A DNA stretch of 64,000 nt, from the NCBI GenBank assembly GCA_030522415.1, contig CM060121.1, positions 20,382,642 to 20,446,641 of the forward strand, written 5' to 3'. The stretch comes from Channallabes apus (taxonomy: Eukaryota > Chordata > Actinopteri > Siluriformes > Clariidae). The notes beneath the pieces are model-generated. The model worked only from the letters and a program-made list of their open reading frames with translations, was not told the DNA's origin and made no database searches. How positions within the stretch are numbered: the first letter of the stretch is position 1; every line of letters starts with the position of its first letter. Shown here one piece after another: positions 45,301-56,671 of the stretch. The position numbers and the translations under genes are program-made.

Positions 45301-48300
45301 TACTCTGCTCAAGCTATACTATCCCTTGCTACTGTACCTACTGTATATAAAACAGCAACGTGTCAGTAACTTTTATTTATTGTTCAAGAAAATATTATCT
45401 CGTAATACTTTACAAACATGAAATCCTCCCACCTCCATTAACTTTCTGTATGAGACATTTGGGATTCGTTAGACTTTGTGAGATATCTGTATGTCTAGCT
45501 CCTGTTGAATACACCCTGAGGGTTGAGAGAGTGGGAGAGTGAAATGAGAGAGTGAGCTTGGCTGCCTGCATAATTCCCATGATGCAACTCCTGAGCTGCA
45601 TCAGTTTGGCGTTTGGTTTATTGAGTAAGGCAGCTTGGCCTTCAGCTCTCTGCATTATACATATGTGTGTGTGTGTAAGAGAAAGAAAGACAGAAAGAGA
45701 AATTGTCATGCTGAATCTGACTAAACGTTTTTTGCAGCACACCTCACTTTCAGCCTCACTTTACCATTAGAACACACTTTGTTTTTGGAATAAAAAGTTG
45801 TATTTGCTTTGAATAATTGTGTTACAAAGACAAACAGAGGTAAATGCATACTGTAGAGTGGTTTGTATTGTATCGTATAAGTCAATGCATCCAAAATCCA
45901 TGTAGATATTCAGAAAACAGAGAAACATTAACTCAAAAATTGAAAGTGAAGCCTGCACTGAATATTGCATGCTTATTGCTCATTGTGCACAGCACATATC
46001 TACTATATGAGGTGAGGAAAAAATACTAGTTCTTTTTCAGCCTGTTATTTACTTTAGTTAATCTAGCTAATATGATTTACTTTGAAACTACCTACGTTTC
46101 TATACAGTAGTGAGGTGAAATGCATTCATCTAAATATCCTGGCTATCTTTAGTCTCTGCTGTAATGGTCACTTTGACTGATGTGTGCCGTAGCCAATGAT
46201 CAAAGAAAAAAGGAATGTCCAATTATGACCAAGCCTTTCCATTATGAGTTATGCTAATGCGCTTCTGGTTCAGTTTCTGGCTTCAGTGTTGAATTTTAAA
46301 TATATTGTGGTGTGTTTGGTTTTGCTGTGCTTACATGTTTGCTTTGTTTCGTTTTCACATTTCTGTGCATATTTGGATTGTTAGAGATCACTGTATGTTG
46401 CAATTTAATATGCTTCACAATGCTGGGTCACTTGCTGCGCATTTCAGAAACAGTGGAAACAAATAAATGTAGTGCCAATAATTTGACTAATCATGCATTT
46501 GGGAACATTTTGCATTTGTACAGATATATTACCAGCATAAAACTCTCAAAGAAAATATATCTTAATCATTTACAGTATGTATTATATATTGACTGCACTT
46601 TTTTCACTGTCATGTTATTCAAAGTTTCAGATTAAACCTTCTGCATAATTAGACTCTACAAATGAGATCTAATCGAACACCCTGTTCTCCAGGTGGCTCA
46701 GCTGCCTTTATCAGTAGGCGACGGCCGTTGGCATCACATCTGCATCACCTGGACAACCAGAGACGGCTTCTGGGAGGCCTATCAGGATGGTGAGAGGCTG
46801 GGCACTGGGGAGAACTTGGCCCCATGGCACCCAATTAAACCTGGAGGAGTGATCATTCTGGGTCAAGAACAGGTAGGAGCAAAAGACAGACATTAACCCT
46901 CCCTCAAGAGGCAGACAGGAAATAAATAGATTAAGCCTTCACACGCGATGAGTAGAAAACGTCATCTGCCTGTATGCAATACACTGCTGCTATGCTACTA
47001 GTAAGCCACATGGTGTGAATGTGTACTCCTGAGAGATGGTACACAAAGACAGGCAGAGGTCAATGAACTTGGTTATAGCTTTAAGTAACCAACTATTTTG
47101 GACTGTACAGTACACAGCATGCAAACGCATTACATCATCTGAGCATAGATTTGGTAATCATGATGCTCACTCAAAATAAATTTTTTAGTTATTGACAAAT
47201 TCTAAGCTCTACCCACACAAACTTCTAAAAGAAAAGAAACGAATAAACTGTAGCGATCCATTAATCTGGCTATCTACGACAAGAAACAATAAATCATTTT
47301 TTGAGAAGCAGGAGAGACTTGAGGGAAAATACTACAGTGAGGCTTTCGGTAATACATAAATATTACATTACTTACATAAAAAAGAGATAATGGCAAAAAA
47401 AAGAGAAAGGATCCTAATGGCAAATGTTGCTCCTCACCCTGAGGCAGAGAGAGAAGATGATAAAAGTTACTCTCTTTTAACCATGCAGAATATGTGTAAT
47501 GATTGCTGTGTTCAGCAAATTTAGATTTGGGTTCTTTCAAATCTAGCATTTAGATCAGTGGTTATCATAAGTTGGACCATAGGAATGGTTCCCAACCCTG
47601 ATCTTGAAGGACGTCTGCCTTGGACATTTTAGTGTTTTTCCTGCTTTATCACACACACTACAATTAAGGAAAGGCTGTTAATTAGCTCATTAGTTAATTC
47701 AGGTGTGCTGGGAGCTGAGAGAACATTAACGCTCCCATTTCACTGAGCCGAATTCGCTACCGACCTCTCACGATTTAAATTGATTATTTAAGTTGTTGCG
47801 GTCTGTAAATTTTTTACCGCCCCCACATTGAGCCGTTAGTGATTTAAACAAATTCGTAAGGACTTGAAAACGACCCTAAGGCGCATTTTGACATCAGCAA
47901 TAAGGACATGTTATCGACATACTAACGTTCCAATAGCCGACCATTAAAGAATTTAGCGAAGTTCTACTGAGCCCTAAATAACTGATAATGAAACTGTATC
48001 GTCAATACGGACATAAAGCGCAATTAAAATGACCTTACTGATTAGTATGAATCTATTACGGAGGTGTTAACAATATGATAATGACCTCTTATCCCGCTTT
48101 TTATTTTGTGTTTTTTTTGGGATGTGCCTATATTACAGTATGACTAAAATAAAGCTGCTCACATTGGCGCGCACTTTCACTTTGCAAAAGGCAGCATTTA
48201 TTTTTGTATATATTTGGGTTCTGTTGTTTTTCTGGAGTACCATTATTGATTTTACATAATGTATATATGTAAATCAACTCAGCAACTAGCATTTATTTAC

Positions 48301-48759
48301 ATCTGAGTAGAGTTGTTTACATATTTGTTAACACATTTACAGCTGTGTGAAGACATCAATCACAGCAAAAGCTGCACTCAACTGCTGTAACGTTAAACAG
48401 TGGGGACAGTACTATATTATTATTCAAAGAGGGAAATACATGTCAGTATATAAGGCGATATTAAAATATTTGCCTTGAGTTTAATCATGTAGCATTTTTA
48501 ATATTCATCACTCAAAGGCTAATAAACATGATTAAAAGAAAATCATGCGTGTGAGAGAGCGAGAGAGAGAGAGAGAGAGAGAGAATCACAATCATACATG
48601 CAGCACAATCCCACTTTATATTCGGGATCTTTATTTATTTATTTTTTATTTTTTTATTTTATTCTCTCCTTCTTTTTTATCAATAATGATTCTTCTTTGA
48701 CTGTACTTTCTCCATTCATTATTATTATTACTAGTAGTTGCAGTAATAGTAGTGCTGTG

Positions 48760-48809
<50 letters not shown>

Positions 48810-51800
48810 GTTATTTTATTAATTTAGCATATGTTTTGTAGGATTCTTTCTTAATCAAGTGTGTTATCTCTTGAATGTTGCCATGAATAGAAATGGTGAT
48901 GCACAGTTTTGTGTTTTATAAAACTCAATGCAGACAAGAAAATTTTCTCTCTCATAGTAGAAAATACAGAGCATGAGCCGTACAGGGTGAGGTGTATGGT
49001 GTATGCGTGGTGGGGGCGTCGCATGCATGTAGGCACAAAACCATGCCCTTATTTTCAGAATCTCACTCCAAGCATTTCTAAAGGATTGCCATATGGTAAA
49101 TTTTTTCATAAGATTTTTCAAACCACATACATTTAATTGGCTGCAGAACAGGCAAGGAGGTGATAAAAACCAATAAACCAACTCGATAACATTCATACAC
49201 ATTTATGATTTGATACCAAGGCATTAACTAGGCATTAATGTTGGGAAGTGGCAGCCAAAATATTTGATCATGCTCCAGTTTTTCTCCCGACAATAACGAC
49301 ACTGATGTCCCTGTCAGAATTCATACTGAGCCCAAAAGAGACTATAAGCAGCCGTTATCGCCCTTTACTGAGCTCTCCAGTGGTCGTAACAAATTTAAGT
49401 CAGTCTAGACACTGAAGCAAATTCGGCTCAGTGGAATGGGAGGTATAAAATGTGTAGGACAAGGACCTCAAGAACCAGAGTTGAGAACCATTGGTCTACA
49501 CGTATTTCAGGACTTTAAATTACACTCTAGTAATACTGTATCAAAGTAAATAAATGCACACTATTTGGCAGCCTTTAATTGGACAATTACTGCAGTGATA
49601 AATATGTTTCAGCTGAAAACATTTCCTTTAACCCAAAGGTCTCATTGTAGAAAGTTGCTATGTTTTAGTACAGAAACCACTAAATGGTGGACCATGGTCC
49701 AGATCCAGACCGAGTGCCAGTTTTATCCAGATCCTGATGATTTTCTGATGAATGAGTATAATTGATATACAGTACCATTAATCTGGCACTTTTCCCTCAA
49801 GGTGGGCGTGGGTATACACTTTACTCAATCAATGTATTCGTTTACTGTGTATGGAGAGAATGTGCAGAAGAAGCAGAAACAAAAGCACGAAAAAGCCTGG
49901 TTTACTCCAAGAAAGGGAAAGTAGACTATGACGACAGAACCTTCAAAGATGAATTGGCAGATCAATATATGATTATTCTCCCTGCAGGAAGTTTAAAACC
50001 AGTTTGCCTCATACATTCAGAAACAATGGCAATAATAAAAAGCTGTAATGTGAAGCGCCACTATAAGACAAAACCCAGGTCGATTCAGCAAACATATCTG
50101 CATCTGTCCAAGGTGAGGGCATGTAAAATACCTGAACTGAAAGCCCAGTATGACAGATCAAGTCCTTTCGCATTCATTTAAAGCCCAGTAGCATACAAAT
50201 GAAGATTCACTAACGATATACAAGACCATCAAAGTTCAAACTGTCTTAAATTTAAATTCAGTAATCCTGTTTAAGGATGTTGATATGGTTGTTTTTCCTC
50301 CTTATGGCCCTATTACTGATAAGCGTGTAAAGCTTGGCGATGTTGCATTGTCAAAAAATTGTCAGTAGAAATCACAGCACACTACAGTATGTCTAATAGT
50401 GAAAGTGATAGCAATTGCACATGCACAGTGATATGAGAATTCATAGGATTGAGAAAACAACAGTGTCCATAAGAAAACCACATGTTAATTATGCTAATCT
50501 AAAATGAAATATGGTCATATGGTGAGACCGATGAGTCTATATTCACCTTATTCCAGAGCAATAGGTGCATCAGGGTAAAAGGGAGGCACATGAAGCGATT
50601 CACTATCATGCGTAGTGCCCACCCAACAAATCCCCTGGAGGCAGTGTTATGATCTGGGGATTCAGGTGATCTTATGGCATGTGGCAATAAAATGTCAATC
50701 AATAAACATTTTTATCCAGGACACCAATGCTAAGATTAATTGGACTCAAATTGTGAAAGAGAGTTTCTGGGCGCACAAGAATCAGTGACCACAGAATCCC
50801 AGCCTTACCCCACTGAAAGTCTTTAGGCTGTACTGGAAAGGATTGTTCAAAGTGGTTAGGTTGTCGAATGCTCACTGTAGACAAAGATAAAAGTTCAAAC
50901 TAGTAAAAGGCATCTAGTAAAAAAGTAAAAAAATTTCCAAATTAGTTTTTATACAAACCTAATCGGAAAGTAACTTTTGTTGGCCAAATAAATATGTTCT
51001 ATTTAACAAATCTATTCACAACTGTCAATTATATTATATTTACAATCTATATTCAGGTAGATTTAGCTGGTGATCTACCTCATGGTAATTCTTATGTATC
51101 TTCCTACTGTACATTGTTAGCTAGCTATTTATTATGCCGATTAATAAGTATTTGTTGTTGCAATTCCAACCTGATAAGATGCTTGATAATGGGGCTTTGA
51201 ATGTTCATCTGTCTCCACTGTCTCAGAATTTGAATGTTTAAAAAAACATACTGTCTTGCAATTGGGCTTAAGATTGAGTCTTCCAGGATAAAAATTAAGT
51301 TTTATTAACCATGATTTATAGTGTTTGTTGTAAGAAGCCAAATAGTCTACATTATATGTCTTCCACTTCTATCGAAAGTGACATTTTTGAGATACAGTTG
51401 AGGATTACCAGCCTTGCTCAAAGCCCCAACAGTGGTCATTTGGTGATGCTAGTATTGGCCTCACAACTTTATAATAAGTTGTTTCCGTAACACAAGTGTT
51501 ATACAGTAATATGCATTAAAAAAAACTACAGTGTATTTATAAAATCAATGAACTGCTACAAAAAAAAAATGAAATTTTATTCCTGCATACAACAAAAACA
51601 GTTGTGTTGAAGGTTACTTTCAAATAAAATACTCAATGTCTGTTTGAGACCTCCTCGTATTTATGAAATAAAAATCCAGACTTAATTTATCCACTTGCAG
51701 CAAATCAAAAATGCAGTCTGCTTCTGATAATTGTATTGTACTACGTGTACTGGAGCATGCATCAACTTGAATAAAGCCATGGGATGAAAAGCTCAATTAA

Positions 51801-52227
51801 TCGTGTGCCATCACATGTCGTGCATAATTCATTTTCCAAAGCCATAGAGAGCCACAGCAGAGGGATAAAAGAGCCACATGCGGCCCTGGAGCCGCGGGTT
51901 GCAGACCCCTGCCTTAACCAGCAACCTACTGCTCTAATTTACCTGCCTGCCAAACGTACTGCTTTCAATGGTGTTTACCCTAATTCTTTTTTTTAACAGG
52001 ATATTGTTGGTGGAAGGTTTGATGCCACACAGGCTTTTGTAGGAGAGCTAAGCCACTTCAACATGTGGGATCGGGTTCTCCGCCCTACAGACATCTCTGG
52101 CATGGCCAACTGCTCTGCCTACATGCCTGGCAATGTCGTTCCCTGGATAGACACCAATGTCGAGGTCTTTGGAGGTGCCACAAAAGCAGCATTGGAGATA
52201 TGCGAGGACCGTCTTTTTGACTCCTAA
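38888..52227 (+). CDS. nptx2: Neuronal pentraxin 2, five coding exons
   Basis: Secreted synaptic organiser that clusters AMPA receptors at excitatory synapses (known for the family). Exons: 38888-39343, 40459-40675, 41592-41836, 46693-46872, 52000-52227; 1326 nt, 441 residues (human 431). All junctions are GT/AG; intron phases 0, 1, 0, 0. Residues 1-23 form a signal peptide (MLALFAAFLCARALAP), about 55-95 a coiled coil (LQETVLQQRETISSQQGTIK), and 120-225 a second helical region with N-glycosylation sites (ANAS, YNET). About 228-436 form the pentraxin domain with the family signature HHICITWTT (residues 320-328) and calcium-site text GQEQDIVGGRFDA. NPTX2 rather than NPTX1 is supported by SAFKSPENFKV, GERLGTGENLAPWHP and the end CEDRLFDS. 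The paralogue letter (a or b) cannot be decided. No frame damage is seen. Confidence 0.93.
39530..39593. repeat. (CTAT/CTGT)n microsatellite in intron 1
   Basis: Tetranucleotide tract of mixed CTAT and CTGT units. The rest of intron 1 (39344-40458) shows no repeat that I recognise. Confidence 0.9.
40459..40675 (+). CDS. nptx2: nptx2 exon 2
   Basis: Acceptor TCTTACAG, donor A^GTACGG (phase 1). It encodes the helical linker QQLHANASGA ... LLRRVAELEEEKTQLYNETM ... LLERITELER with two N-glycosylation sequons. Confidence 0.93.
41038..41494 (-). mobile_element. Tc1 deletion derivative in nptx2 intron 2
   Basis: 457 bp, ends CACTAATCAGCCAACATTAA and TATGTTATGGCTGACCGGTG, flanked by TA (41036-41037, 41495-41496). 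The interior matches, on the minus strand, fragments of the common fish Tc1 transposase gene of the 'CACTGATCAGCCATAACATT' family (CATGACTCCACAAGACCTGA, AGCACTAAGACATTGG). It is non-autonomous. Confidence 0.8.
41592..41836 (+). CDS. nptx2: nptx2 exon 3
   Basis: Acceptor CTTACTATAG, donor AAG^GTAAGT. It encodes the start of the pentraxin domain: NSAFKSPENFKV, LRTNYLYCRIKKSLPEMYAF and EIVLIEWGNNAIELLVNDK, a calcium-binding-side strand pair. Confidence 0.94.
43783..45015 (-). mobile_element. Internally deleted Tc1-like transposon in nptx2 intron 3
   Basis: 1233 bp, CAGTGGCTTGCAAAAGTATT to its complement at 45015. TA follows on the right (45016-45017), while the left base pair is AA (43781-43782), a decayed duplication. 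Long inverted ends of about 200 bp include the ACACGTGAGAAGTGGAA block. Confidence 0.9.
44000..44643 (-). pseudogene. Tc1 transposase lacking the first catalytic Asp
   Basis: The N-terminus is intact from ATG 44643 (MKSKEHTRQVRDKVIEKFKA...) through the helix-turn-helix (ISKALNIPQSTVQAIIQKW). An internal deletion then removes the first catalytic block. The second Asp (FQPDNDPKHK) and the Glu (LNPIENLW) remain downstream in another frame with a nonsense codon, to a stop at 44000-44002. Confidence 0.88.
45016..46692. other. Remainder of nptx2 intron 3
   Basis: AT-rich, no gene or recognised repeat. Six TACWGTA heptamers (45169, 45332, 45341, 45851, 46104, 46572). Confidence 0.5.
46693..46872 (+). 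CDS. nptx2: nptx2 exon 4
   Basis: Acceptor GTTCTCCAG, donor CAG^GTAGGA, phase 0 on both sides (60 codons). It encodes the pentraxin signature GRWHHICITWTTRDGFWEAY and the conserved GENLAPWHPIKPGG loop. Confidence 0.94.
47733..49443. mobile_element. Unclassified TIR element (CACTGAGCCGAATT ends)
   Basis: CTCCCATTTCACTGAGCCG (47733) is inverted at 49443 (CTCCCATTCCACTGAGCCG), with further inverted similarity just inside. The interior is AT-rich with (GA)n at 48560-48584 and (TTA)n at 48760-48810, and no transposase. The target duplication is uncertain (possibly 3-bp TAA), so the superfamily is open; PIF/Harbinger is possible. Confidence 0.65.
48760..48810. repeat. (TTA)n microsatellite
   Basis: About 16 TTA units. 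Confidence 0.93.
49855..50181 (+). pseudogene. hAT transposase fragment (ZBED5/GTF2IRD2-like)
   Basis: An open frame in intron 4 reads KVDYDDRTFKDELADQYMI, then a BED-like finger KPVCLIHSETMAIIKSCNVK RHYKT, then ELKAQYDRS before a stop. This is the N-terminal part of the hAT transposase family from which vertebrate ZBED5- and GTF2IRD2-like proteins derive. The second zinc ligand expected in C-x2-C is His (CLIH), and the catalytic region is absent. Confidence 0.7.
50520..50900 (+). pseudogene. Tc1-like transposase remnant in intron 4
   Basis: Patches match the catalytic half of a common fish Tc1 (GACCGATGAGTCTATATTCACC = D-x-ESxFT; GGCAGTGTTATGATCTGGGG; GACTCAAATTGTGAAAGAG). It is full of indels and stops; terminal repeats are not seen. 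Confidence 0.6.
51395..51478 (-). repeat. SINE fragment (second fish family)
   Basis: GCCTTGCTCAAAGCCCCAAC AGTGGTCATTTGG is the inverted body of the SINE family also seen at 36690. Confidence 0.55.
51867..51911. mobile_element. hAT right terminus
   Basis: AAAGAGCCACATGCGGCCCT ...GTTGCAGACCCCTG is the end of a widespread hAT (TIR CAGGGGTCTGCAACC). It lies 90 bp upstream of exon 5; the remainder is not identifiable. Confidence 0.65.
52000..52227 (+). CDS. nptx2: nptx2 exon 5
   Basis: Acceptor TTTTTTTTAACAG; 75 codons plus TAA. It encodes DIVGGRFDATQAFVGELSHF and the C-terminus VFGGATKAALEICEDRLFDS. Cysteines at ANCS and EICE are the conserved pair of neuronal pentraxins. Confidence 0.94.
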   Translation, partial: DIVGGRFDATQAFVGELSHFNMWDRVLRPTDISGMANCSAYMPGNVVPWIDTNVEVFGGATKAALEICEDRLFDS

Positions 52228-54857
52228 GACCGACCCTACCTATATGGATCCAACATTATCTTTTTGGAGGTAAAACAAAACACCTCACCATGCTGCTTTG
52301 GGACCATTGTGGAGAGACAGTCGTTTTATGAAACAGTATTCACTGTGCTTATATCATTATCTCTGGTGGATTCCTCCTCTTTTTTTGCTGTTTCTTTCTG
52401 TTGTCAACAAGGTCAATGATTGAAGTAATTGTGGCTTTAAAAAAACATTCAGAACATTCCAGTTTAAAATATTTGAACATTTGCAAGCTTAAGCTTCTTG
52501 TCAATGTTAGATATGTTTTTGTGTTGCAGACAGCTAAAAAAATAAATAAAGTATGGATTTGTTATAAGCAGAGGAATCACTGGAGTACTGTTGTATGACC
52601 AACCTGCATGAATGCTTACATTTCAGTTCATTTTAATGTCCTGTACATGTTGAAACAAGCATTTAACTCACCTTCAGCAAACTGAGGGAAGCTAAGACAG
52701 GGCTTGAGCAGAAGCAAACTGCTCTTTATAACATGCATGAATGAAAAAAGTCTCTTTAAATATGCAAAGCTGTCTACGCACTCAAATGTGACAGAATATG
52801 ATTGATCAGGAGCTCAGTGGAAGGGTGTACACATTTTCTTGAGCACTATACTATATGGACCCCTGAGGACAGAGATGTGGAAGAAGGGGGGAGGAGATTC
52901 ATGAACAGATCAAGCGGATTGTGGTTGAGAAATTTAAAGAATGTTAAAATTTGTTTGTCTTGCATCACAGACACTTTTTATACATTTTTATAAGCGTCTT
53001 TTGTCAAGTAAGATGAGTCTGACTTTAACCAAAATAACTGTGTAGCCCCTACTTTTTGTGGTCTTGGCCATTGCAAACCCTTTTTAAAATGCTATGATGA
53101 TGAACATAACGACATTTCGTTGGATGGAAGCCTAATTATATCAGAATGAATTGAAAACATTGATTTCTATACTGAAAATCAACGTTTCTTCAGGTCTTAT
53201 AATTGTATTTATGTTTATTTATAGACAAAAACATATTTTGCATTTCCTGGTCTAGCTATTTATTTTATGGTTATTTACAGATTTCTTCACCTTTGTAAAC
53301 CTCCATATGCACTTTTATTTGTGGCAAATAAGAAATAAGAGGATTAAAGCATCGATCCTTTTCTGCCTACTGTGGTTTAATTAGGTGCAAAAAGAATCCT
53401 AAGTAGAAATAAAGAGTTGGTCTGTAGATTCAAGTTAATATTTTAGTATATTATGAAATACTAATAAACCGGGGTCTCTGTTTACCCCCAAACAATAAGC
53501 AAGATGAGTAATCTCAACTAACCATGAACGGTATTCTACTCGAATAGGTTAGATAAGGAAAGTACTTGTTTAATGATGGGAAAAAAAATTTTTTAAACGA
53601 TTTGTTTTTTCTGGTGATGGAAAAAACAGTATTGATGTATTTTAATGAAATAGAGGTTGCTTGCGTTCTCTTCATTTATGACGACAGCAAGGTTGAATGC
53701 ATTATCCCCTCAAAAGCTGAAAGAGCACCATGCATTATTTTTGTACAGAGTCCATTAACGCTTGCTCGTTTTAGAGTATTTATTGAACTGTACAGTGATG
53801 TGGACCACGAATGAGCTGTGCAATAGTTATGCTGTGTGAGAGTTTAATGTATACTGAGCTTTCTGTCAGGTTTTCTAAATACGTTTGTAGCCTACTACAC
53901 CTCTAAGACCTGCTAGTCCTAATAGATCTTGTTTTCAAATGTACGAAAGATGGTTTTGATTATCTGTATAGATGCTGTACAATTCAAAAGTACATCTAAC
54001 GTGTTCTCTTAAATGCTTCTTATGAAGTAAGTAAGCAGACAGTAGGTTCTTTTTTTTTTGCTGGTGTGTGTCCAGTGAGTACTGGTACAGAACAGTACCA
54101 ATGGGATGGGATAGATGGTTTTTCAGTAATGAATGTGTGATCATGTTCTTTTAAATGACTATGTTGTCAATGATTAAATCTATTGCCACTGTGTAAGAAA
54201 CAAATATGAAATGTTAACCATTTATGTTATTTGTATCTGTTTTGACTAATTACCTTATCGTTTGTTTGGGGGGGGGGGGGTTCATGGAAACTGAATGGCC
54301 TTTTCTGAGCATCACTGCTTTCATCGTTTGTCAAGGATTTTTGTCAAGGATCAGTCTTTCTTTCCTGATAAGGAGCAACCCACACAATTCAGTGGTGAAA
54401 TGTGGTTGAATATCCTTTTGCACCCAATAAATCATTTAAAAAAAAAAATGAGTGCTGCGATATTTTTATCTGAGGAAAAAGAGTGCGTTTGATCCACTGT
54501 CAAGTTTCCAGACAGTATTGGGCTGTTTTTCTTTGACTTTTATTATGTTCAACAAATCTCTTGAATCTCAATTCAGATTGTATAAGGTTATAACTTTAGG
54601 TTACAGATTTTTAGTTAGAGTGCAAACTTACACATTAAGGTACAGTATGCTGCTATTAGAAAAGCTACACCATGGTATTGTGATGTAAAATGTAGAAGAC
54701 CTTTACCTCCACCAGGGCTTGAGTATATTTGCATAACATCATGTCTTGAAGTGTTTTATTTCTATTATACTACAGTACATGCCATAATCATACTTTTTAT
54801 CTCCTTACAGTTTCATTTACCATCCAAGTCAGTCGCCGTTTGCACTTAAAACAGTTC
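52228..54857 (+). other. nptx2: nptx2 3' UTR and downstream flank
   Basis: Overlapping poly(A) signals AATAAATAAA lie at 52541-52550, about 315 nt after the stop, the earliest clear candidate. Others occur near 53409 and 54427. The region has no other gene. A G-run is at about 54266-54278. Which poly(A) site is used cannot be seen. Confidence 0.55.
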
Positions 54858-54859
54858 TA

Positions 54860-56479
54860 CAGTGGTGTGAAAAACTATTTGCCCCCCTCCTGATTTCTTA
54901 TTCTTTTGCATGTTTGTCACACAAAATGTTTCTGATCATCAAACACATTTAACTATTAGTCAAAGATAACACAAGTAAACACAAAATGCAGTTTTTAAAT
55001 GAGGGGTTTTATTATTTAGGGAGAAAAAAAATCCAAACCTACATGGCCCTGTGTGAAAAAGTAATTGCCCCCTGAACCTAATAACTGGTTGGGCCACCCT
55101 TAGCAGCAATAACTGCAAACAAGTGTTTGCGATAACTTGCAACGAGTCTTTTACAGCGCTCTGGAGGAATTTTGGCCCACTCATCTTTGCAGAATTGTTG
55201 TAATTCAGCTTTATTTGAGGGTTTTCTAGCATGAACCGCCTTTTTAAGGTCATGCCACAACATCTCAATAGGATTCAGGTCAGGACTTTGACTAGGCCAC
55301 TCCAAAGTCTTCATTTTGTTTTTCTTCAGCCATTCAGAGGTGGATTTGCTGGTGTGTTTTGGGTCATTGTCCTGCTGCAGCACCCAAGATCGCTTCAGCT
55401 TAAGTTGACGAACAGATGGCCGGACATTCTCCTTCAGGATTTTTTGGTAGACAGTAGAATTCATGGTTCCATCTATCACAGCAAGCCTTCCAGGTCCTGA
55501 AGCAGCAAAACCACCCCAGACCATCACACTACCACCACCATATTTTACGGTTGGTATGATGTTCTTTTTCTGAAACGCTGTGTTACTTTTACGCCAGATG
55601 TAACGGGACACGCACCTTCCAAAAAGTTCAACTTTGGTCTCGTCGGTCCACAAGGTATTTTCCCAAAAGTCTTGGCCATCATTGAGATGTTTTTTAGCAA
55701 AATTGAGACGAGCCTTAATGTTCTTTTTGCTTAAAAGTGGTTTGCGCCTTGGAAATCTGCCATGCAGGCCGTTTTTGCCCAGTCTCTTTCTTATGGTGGA
55801 GTCGTGAACACTGACTTTAATTGAGGCAAGTGAGGCCTGCAGTTCTTTAGATGTTGTCCTGGGGTCTTTTGTGGCCTCTCGGATGAGTTGTCTCTGCGCT
55901 CTTGGGGTAATTTTGGTCGGCCGGCCACTCCTGGGAAGGTTCACCACTGTTCCATGTTTTTGCCATTTGTGGATAATGGCTCTCACTGTGGTTCGCTGGA
56001 GTCCCAAAGCTTTAGAAATGGCTTTATAGCCTTTACCAGACTGATAGATCTCAATTACTTTTGTTCTCATTTGTTCCTGAATTTCTTTGGATCTTGGCAT
56101 GATGTTTAGCTTTTGAGGTGCTTTTGGTCTACTTCTCTGTGTCAGGTAGCTCCTATTTAAGTGATTTCTTGATTGAAACAGGTGTGGCAGTAATCAGGCC
56201 TGGGGGTGACTACAGAAATTGAACTCAGGTGTGATAAACCACAGTTAAGTTATTTTTTAACAAGGGGGGCAATCACTTTTTCACACAGGGCCATGTAGAT
56301 TTTGAGTTTTTTTTCTCCCTTAATAACGTAAACATTCATTTAAAAACTGCATTTTGTGTTCAATTATGTTATCTTTGACTAATAGTTAACGGTTTTTGAT
56401 GAGCAGAAACATTTAAGTGTGACAAACATGCAAAAGAATAAGAAATCAGGAAGGGGGCAAATAGTTTTTCACACCACTG
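54860..56479 (-). mobile_element. Complete Tc1-like transposon with IR/DR ends
   Basis: 1620 bp, flanked by TA (54858-54859, 56480-56481). Outer repeats CAGTGGTGTGAAAAACTATT / complement. Inner direct repeats in each ~220-bp arm: ATGGCCCTGTGTGAAAAAGT near 55042 and its complement near 56270-56297. The IR/DR layout is that of Sleeping Beauty-type elements, where transposase binds both repeats. The transposase gene inside is uninterrupted. A damaged sister is at 17590-19206. Confidence 0.96.
55078..56100 (-). CDS. Tc1-family DD34E transposase, uninterrupted
   Basis: 340 residues from ATG 56100-56098, the full length of Sleeping Beauty-type transposases. Paired-like DNA-binding domain: first helix-turn-helix about 1-50 (AISKALGLQRTTVRAIIHKW), GRP linker 59-61, second helix-turn-helix about 65-115. 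A basic nuclear-localisation-like stretch follows (RRKPLLSKKNIKAR, 118-131). Then catalytic D153 (WTDET), D244 (QQDND) and E279 (PIEMLW), i.e. DD34E, and the glycine-rich box KYGGGSVMVWGGF (187-199). It cuts and pastes DNA into TA sites in the nucleus (family knowledge). All key residues are present, so activity is plausible though unproven. It starts just inside the 3' arm. Confidence 0.95.
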   Translation of the reverse strand: MPRSKEIQEQMRTKVIEIYQSGKGYKAISKALGLQRTTVRAIIHKWQKHGTVVNLPRSGRPTKITPRAQRQLIREATKDPRTTSKELQASLASIKVSVHDSTIRKRLGKNGLHGRFPRRKPLLSKKNIKARLNFAKKHLNDGQDFWENTLWTDETKVELFGRCVSRYIWRKSNTAFQKKNIIPTVKYGGGSVMVWGGFAASGPGRLAVIDGTMNSTVYQKILKENVRPSVRQLKLKRSWVLQQDNDPKHTSKSTSEWLKKNKMKTLEWPSQSPDLNPIEMLWHDLKKAVHARKPSNKAELQQFCKDEWAKIPPERCKRLVASYRKHLFAVIAAKGGPTSY

Positions 56480-56671
56480 TATATAGTTAATCCCTCATCA
56501 GCCTTGCAGCTGCACTACTGTCAGCTGCTGTTAAAGAAAAGTTATTACTGCCTTCTGACCCATCAGATTTAAGACGGTGTAAGATAAGCTGAACTATGCT
56601 GATATGCTGAAAAATGGCTTTTATAGCAAATGAAGAGTTTAAAGACATTGGTCTATTAATAAGATAATATA

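Larger units (their letters stand above)
47556..49493. mobile_element. hAT-like MITE in intron 4, itself invaded
   Basis: Left end CAGTGGTTATCATAAGTTGG, right end CAGAGTTGAGAACCATTG, with the body words GTGCTGGGAGCTGAGAGAA and AATGTGTAGGACAAGG typical of a short fish hAT MITE. Flanking 8-mers (ATTTAGAT, GTCTACAC) match poorly, so the duplication is decayed or the edges are a little off. Confidence 0.55.
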
